Of a stretch of DNA of 34,854 bases, positions 30,645-34,854 are shown one piece after another; the stretch's first letter is position 1; the number at the start of each line of letters is the position of its first letter. The DNA is taken from NCBI GenBank assembly GCA_033856535.1, contig JAWVEV010000056.1:1-34854 (forward strand). The letters are read 5' to 3'. The notes beneath the pieces were generated by a model. That model saw only the letters and a list, made by a program, of their open reading frames with translations, was not told the origin of the DNA and ran no database searches. Source of the stretch: JAWVEV01 sp033856535 (GTDB taxonomy: Bacteria > Actinomycetota > Thermoleophilia > Miltoncostaeales > Miltoncostaeaceae). A program made the position numbers and the translations under genes.

Positions 30645-32756
30645 TCAGCCCAGGCGGCCGGCCGTGACCGCCGACCGGCGGCGCGCCACGGCGCCCGCGC
30701 GGTGGGCGGGCAGGTAGGTCTTCTCGACGTAGTCCTGCACCATCCGGTGGCTGGTGAACTGCCCGCCGACGCGGATGATCGACCGTCGCATCATGGCCAG
30801 CCAGCCGGTCGGGCGGCCGTCGAGGTCGCGCGCGTAGTAGCGCGGCACCACCTCGCGCTCGAGCAGGCCGTAGAGCGTCTCGCCATCGACCTCGTCGTCG
30901 TCGCCCCCGCTCCCGTCGGCGGCCGCGATCGCCCAGCCGCAGGTGGGGTCGTAGGCCTCGGGCCACCAGCCGTCGAGGATCGACAGGTTCAGGACGCCGT
31001 TCATGGCGGCCTTCATGCCGCTGGTCCCGGAGGCCTCCTGGGGCCGGCGCGGGGTGTTGAGCCAGACGTCGACGCCCTGCACCAGGTGGCGGGCCAGGTC
31101 CATCTCGTAGTCCTCGAGGAAGACCAGGCGGCCGCCCATCAGGCGCGAGGCGCGCAGCACCAGCTGGATCAGGCGCTTGCCGCCCTCGTCGGCCGGGTGC
31201 GCCTTGCCGGCGAAGACGAACTGCACCGGGCGGTCCGGGTCGCCCACCAGGGCGGCCAGCCGGGCCGGGTCGCGCAGCAGCAGGTCGGCGCGCTTGTAGG
31301 TGGCGAAGCGGCGCGAGAAGCCGATCGTGAGGATGTCGGGATCGAGCCGGCTCGGGGTCCCGCGCTCGGCCGCGAAGGCCGCCAGGGACTCCTTCTGGGC
31401 CCGGTGCGCCCCCCACAGCTCCACGTCGGAGATCGTCGCGGCGCGCTCCCAGCGGTCCTCGCCGTGGGCGGCCGCCGGGCGGATGCCGTAGGTCGCGAAG
31501 AGGCGGGCCATCTCGGGGCCGAGCCAGGTGCGCCCGTGCACGCCGTTGGTCACCGCGCCGATCGGCACGGCGTCGACCGGCCGGTCGGGCCAGAGGGCGC
31601 GCCACATCTCGCGGGAGACCTCGCCATGCAGCTCGCTGACGCCGTTCGCGAAGCGGGCGGTGCGGAGCGCCAGGACGGTCATCCCGAAGCACTCCTCGTC
31701 GGCCGCGATCCGCCCGAGGCCGAGAAGCTCGCGGTCGGCCAGGCCGATGGCCAGGGCGTGCGGGCGGATGTAGCGCAGCACCAAGTCGGCCTCGAACTGC
31801 TCGTTGCCCGCCGGCACCGGGGTGTGGGTGGTGAAGACCGTCGAGTTGCGGACGGCGTCGAGCGCGTCGGCGAGCGGCTCGCCGATGGCGACGCGATCGC
31901 GCAGGCGCTCCACCGCCAGGAAGGCCGAGTGGCCCTCGTTGATGTGGAAGACCGTGGGCTCGAGGTCGAGCAGGTCCAGCGCGCGGGCGCCGCCCACGCC
32001 GAGGAGGATCTCCTGGCGGATGCGCATCTCGCGGTCGCCGCCGTAGAGCCGGCCGGTGATCGCCCGGGCCTCCGGCGAGTTGGACGGCACGTCCGAGTCG
32101 AGCAGGAACAGGGGGATGCGGCCCACGGGCAGGCACCAGATCCGCGCGCGGACCTCCTCGCCGTCCAGGTCGACCGATACCTCGAGGGGAGCGCCGTCGT
32201 CGTCGCGCTCGAGCAGCAGGCCCATGCGCTCGGGGTCGTTGGCCGGGTAGCTCTCGGTCTGCCAGCCCTCCGCGTCGAGACCCTGGCGGAAGTAGCCCTC
32301 GCGGTAGAAGAGCCCCATCGCGACCAGCGGCACGCCGAGCTCCGAGGCCGACTTCAGGTGGTCGCCGGACAGCACGCCGAGGCCGCCGGAGTAGAGCGGC
32401 AGGCTGGCGTCCAGGCCGTACTCGCACGAGAAGTAGGCGACCAGCATGTCCGAGGCGCTCGCGTCGCGGGCGAACCAGCCCGGGTCGTCCATCTCGCGCC
32501 GGAAGCGCGCGTGCACCCGGGACAGCTCGGCGACCAGCGGCTCGTCGGCCGCGGCGCGCTCCAGGCGCTCCGCCCCCAGCTCGGCCAGGAGCCCGGCCGG
32601 GCTGTGCTCGACCCGCCGCCAGATCGCCCGGTCGAGGCGGGCGAAGAGCGCCCGCGCGTCTGGATTCCAGGTCGTCCAGGCGTTCGCGGCCAGCTCGCCG
32701 AGCGCGGCGAGCCGCGGAGGAAGCGGAACGGCGATCCGGGGACGGCGATCAATCAT
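30645..32756 (-). CDS. glgP: Alpha-glucan (glycogen/maltodextrin) phosphorylase
   Basis: 703-aa GT35-family phosphorylase releasing glucose 1-phosphate from alpha-1,4-glucans in the cytoplasm. It is of the shorter alpha-glucan family type that lacks animal-type allosteric segments. Landmarks: YSGGLGVLSGDHLKSA (donor-side glycine loop), FHINEGHSAF, VFTTHTPVPAGNEQF, GAVTNGVHGRTW, GFSRRFATYKRADLL, and the pyridoxal-phosphate site in SGTSGMKAAMNG with K582. The ATG at 32756 is the first sensible start; a frame open for 44 further codons has poor coding character. Upstream lie 250 bases without a convincing gene, then glycerate kinase. It implies a storage-glucan metabolism. Confidence 0.93.
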   Translation of the reverse strand: MIDRRPRIAVPLPPRLAALGELAANAWTTWNPDARALFARLDRAIWRRVEHSPAGLLAELGAERLERAAADEPLVAELSRVHARFRREMDDPGWFARDASASDMLVAYFSCEYGLDASLPLYSGGLGVLSGDHLKSASELGVPLVAMGLFYREGYFRQGLDAEGWQTESYPANDPERMGLLLERDDDGAPLEVSVDLDGEEVRARIWCLPVGRIPLFLLDSDVPSNSPEARAITGRLYGGDREMRIRQEILLGVGGARALDLLDLEPTVFHINEGHSAFLAVERLRDRVAIGEPLADALDAVRNSTVFTTHTPVPAGNEQFEADLVLRYIRPHALAIGLADRELLGLGRIAADEECFGMTVLALRTARFANGVSELHGEVSREMWRALWPDRPVDAVPIGAVTNGVHGRTWLGPEMARLFATYGIRPAAAHGEDRWERAATISDVELWGAHRAQKESLAAFAAERGTPSRLDPDILTIGFSRRFATYKRADLLLRDPARLAALVGDPDRPVQFVFAGKAHPADEGGKRLIQLVLRASRLMGGRLVFLEDYEMDLARHLVQGVDVWLNTPRRPQEASGTSGMKAAMNGVLNLSILDGWWPEAYDPTCGWAIAAADGSGGDDDEVDGETLYGLLEREVVPRYYARDLDGRPTGWLAMMRRSIIRVGGQFTSHRMVQDYVEKTYLPAHRAGAVARRRSAVTAGRLG

Positions 32757-33006
32757 CGGGGGGGTCCTTGGGCCGTGGGTGGAGACGCGGGTCGGACGAC
32801 GGGCCACGCGGCGCGCACGCCGGGCCGCGCACCCGGGCACACACCTCTCATCGAGATCTGAACGCCACGGAGAAGGGTGGCGGTACACGCGGTCGGCGCC
32901 GACCCCAGGAGGTGGGGTTCGCGCGCCTGGCCGAAGGTCCAGCGGGCAGGCGGCAGGCCTAGCCGGGACCCCTCCGAATGATTGCGGACGCAGGTCGGTT
33001 TGGCCA

Positions 33007-34167
33007 TCACACCCCCCCGCCCGCGGATTGCCAAAGGGCGCCGAGGGCGGCCCCCGCGGCGGCCAGATCCTCCTCGAGGACGGCCAGCGCGTCGGACAGG
33101 CGGCGCGGCTCGCGGCCCACCGCCAGCGCCGCCGTGAGGCCCATGCGCCGGATCGCCCCCGGGCGCAGCGCCACCTGCCCGCACAGCGCGACGCAGGGGA
33201 CCCCCGCGGCGGCGCACGCGCCGGCCACGGCCGACACCGCCTTGCCGGCGGCGCTGCTCTCGTCGAGGCGCCCCTCGCCGGTCACGCACAGGCCGGCGCC
33301 CTCCAGCCGCTCCGCGAAGCCGATCGCGTCGAGCACCAGCACCGCGCCGGGCGTGAGCCGGGCGCCGAGCAGGGCCGCGAGCCCGCCGGCCGCGCCGCCG
33401 GCCGCGCCGGCGCCGGGCAGGGCCTGCAGGTCGACGCCGGTCGCCTCGCGGATCACCCCGGCCAGGCGGGCCAGGCCGGCGTCCAGGCGCGCGACCGCGT
33501 CGGGGCCGGCGCCCTTCTGCGGCCCGTAGACGTGGGCGGCCCCCCCGGGCCCGTGGAAGGGATTGCGCACGTCGCACGCCACCTCGATCGCCACCCCGTC
33601 CAGGCGGGGGTCGCGCCCGGAGAGGTCGAGGCGGGCCACCCGCCCGAGGTCGGCGCCGACTCCGGCCAGCTCGTTGCCCTCGGCGTCGAGCGCCCGCACG
33701 CCGAGCGCCCGCGCCAGGCCGAGGCCGCCGTCGGTGGTCGCGCTGCCGCCGAGGCCGATCACCACGCGCCGGACGCCCAGGTCGAGCGCCGCCCGAATCA
33801 GCTCGCCGGTGCCGTAGGTGCTGGTGCGCTCGGGGTCGCGCTCGCCGTCGGCCAGGCGCTCGTAGCCCGACGCGCGCGCCAGCTCGACCACGGCGGTGCC
33901 GCCGCGGATCTGGCCCACCTCGGCCTCGATCCGCCGGCCCAGGGGGTCGGCCACGGTGAAAGACCGGCGCACCCCGCCGGCGGCCTCCACCAGCGCGTCC
34001 AGCGTGCCCTCGCCGCCGTCGGCGACCGGCGCGAGGCGGGTCTCCACCCCGGTCGCGGCCAGGCGCAGGCCCGCCCCGATCGCGCGCGCCGCGGCCGGCG
34101 CCGCCAGCGCGCCCTTGAAGGGCGCCGGCGCGACGACGATCGGCCTCAGAGCCTCCCTTGCGCTCAT
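33007..34167 (-). CDS. Glycerate kinase
   Basis: 386-aa glycerate kinase of the GlxK/GarK type (PF02595-like), phosphorylating D-glycerate, usually at C2. Motifs: APAPFKGALAA near the N-terminus, PVADGGEGTLDAL, GLGGSATTDGGLGLARALG, and VTGEGRLDESSAAGKA toward the C-terminus. ATG start overlaps the TGA of the upstream SDR gene (ATGA), so the two are co-translated. This links it to a hydroxyacid or sugar-acid pathway, though the SDR does not obviously look like a tartronate-semialdehyde reductase. The 250 bases after its stop contain no clear gene; a weak 84-codon frame there was rejected. Confidence 0.92.
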   Translation of the reverse strand: MSAREALRPIVVAPAPFKGALAAPAAARAIGAGLRLAATGVETRLAPVADGGEGTLDALVEAAGGVRRSFTVADPLGRRIEAEVGQIRGGTAVVELARASGYERLADGERDPERTSTYGTGELIRAALDLGVRRVVIGLGGSATTDGGLGLARALGVRALDAEGNELAGVGADLGRVARLDLSGRDPRLDGVAIEVACDVRNPFHGPGGAAHVYGPQKGAGPDAVARLDAGLARLAGVIREATGVDLQALPGAGAAGGAAGGLAALLGARLTPGAVLVLDAIGFAERLEGAGLCVTGEGRLDESSAAGKAVSAVAGACAAAGVPCVALCGQVALRPGAIRRMGLTAALAVGREPRRLSDALAVLEEDLAAAGAALGALWQSAGGGV

Positions 34168-34854
34168 CCCCGCCGCCGGGGCAGGTCGATGGCCAGGAAG
34201 TCGATCAGCGCCTCGTGGAAGCCGTCGGCGTCGCGCGTCGCGCGCTCGCGCGCCAGCAGGGCGGCGTCGTCGCCGACGATCAGCCGGAAGGGCGTCTCGG
34301 GGTCCTCGGCGGCGCGCACGATCGCCGCGGCGACGAACGCGGGCGGCACCTCGTAGCGGCGACGCCACTCCAGGAAGCTCTCGCGCAGGTCCGCGGCCAG
34401 GCCGGCGTAGGGGCCGCCGTCGGCGGTCAGCGCGCTCGTGCGCCGGATGGCCGCCGAGAAGCCGGTCGCCACCATGCCCGGCTCGACCATCACCACCCGG
34501 ACGCCGAAGGGCCGGCACTCGAGCGACAGCGCCTCGGACAGGCCGTGCAGCGCGTGTTTGCTCGCGTGGTACATGCCGACCAGCGGGTTGGCGAAGTGGG
34601 CGCCGATCGACGAGACGTTCACGATCGCGCCCCGCCCGGCGCGGCGCATGCCGGGGAGGACGGCCTGGATGGCGGCGGCGGCGCCGAAGAGGTTGGTGTC
34701 GAACATCGCACGGGCCGCGTCGAGGTCGACGTCCTCCACCGGGCCGTGGACGCCGTAGCCGGCGTTGTTGACCAGGCAGTCCAGGGGGCCGCCGGCGAAG
34801 CGCTCGGCCGCGGCGACGCCGGCCCGCACGGCCTCGCGGTCGGCCACGTCGAGC
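34164..34854 (-). CDS. Short-chain dehydrogenase/reductase, N-terminus outside the window
   Basis: C-terminal 230 or so residues of a classical SDR oxidoreductase; the frame is still open at the right edge, so the N-terminal TGXXXGXG nucleotide motif is missing from view. Seen: LVNNAGYG (strand 4 NNAG), the catalytic Ser in VNVSSIGA, and YHASKHA with the YXXXK dyad, followed by the PGMVATGF loop. The long C-terminal helical region suits a general SDR of the retinol-dehydrogenase-like type. The substrate cannot be inferred. Its stop overlaps the glycerate kinase start by 4 bases. Confidence 0.9.
   Translation of the reverse strand, partial: LDVADREAVRAGVAAAERFAGGPLDCLVNNAGYGVHGPVEDVDLDAARAMFDTNLFGAAAAIQAVLPGMRRAGRGAIVNVSSIGAHFANPLVGMYHASKHALHGLSEALSLECRPFGVRVVMVEPGMVATGFSAAIRRTSALTADGGPYAGLAADLRESFLEWRRRYEVPPAFVAAAIVRAAEDPETPFRLIVGDDAALLARERATRDADGFHEALIDFLAIDLPRRRG

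Noticed and set aside
32753..33007. 84-codon frame between glycerate kinase and glgP that overlaps the former's stop as TGATG and the latter's start as ATGA.
   Set aside because: Tempting junctions, but many codons end in A or T (unlike real genes here) and the translation looks random. Treated as non-coding.

Overview
The window is a very GC-rich chromosomal stretch with a strong preference for G or C at third codon positions, frequent GTG starts, genes on both strands and short intergenic gaps. The gene set includes a DUF402 protein, a STAND/BTAD regulator, an SSB ending in DDDLPF, MenG-like and Fur proteins, and family-4 glycosyltransferase pairs. Several starts lie only a few bases after a TACCGT-like box. 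This suggests an actinobacterium, most likely of the Thermoleophilia (Solirubrobacterales/Gaiellales side); that placement is inference. I see no tRNA, rRNA, CRISPR array, insertion sequence or phage gene.

Layout. 1-2677 (+): two tandem GT4 glycosyltransferases, the first possibly cut by the window edge. 2650-8656 (-): DUF402 protein, STAS-domain protein, aconitase (acnA) and the ABC-F protein EttA. 8773-9542 (+): two small proteins, each followed by a similar GCAATTGG-type hairpin. 9633-10872 (-): a RibD/DHFR-like reductase and a secreted protein of unknown function. 10917-14243 (-): a 1108-residue STAND ATPase regulator with a C-terminal SARP-type DNA-binding/BTAD module.

14416-19908 (+) is the most notable part. 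It is a three-gene operon, divergent from the regulator and closed by a strong hairpin. It encodes a 2-hydroxyacyl-CoA dehydratase/benzoyl-CoA reductase-like protein (580 aa), a giant activase with two BcrAD/BadFG ATPase domains plus a DUF2229-type region (1155 aa), and an unrecognised 98-aa protein. It looks like a split, reordered form of the ~1,400-aa tandem-activase proteins of anaerobes, i.e. a candidate ATP-driven low-potential electron-transfer system whose substrate is unknown. The intergenic region holds three GTGAGTG heptamers placed like SARP boxes next to a -10-like element, so the divergent regulator may control the operon.

20088-21595 (+): a thioredoxin-TPR protein (CnoX type) and a MenG/UbiE-like methyltransferase. 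21574-24541 (-): a small helical protein, a Fur regulator that lacks a canonical start codon, and a membrane-anchored NHL/PKD protein with a triplicated C-terminal module. 24695-28184 (+): DNA polymerase IV and a fakA-fakB pair for fatty-acid phosphorylation. 28203-34854 (-): a lipoprotein translationally coupled to a zinc alcohol dehydrogenase, SSB, an alpha-glucan phosphorylase, glycerate kinase and the C-terminal part of an SDR. Functions are assigned from recognisable motifs; no database search was possible.
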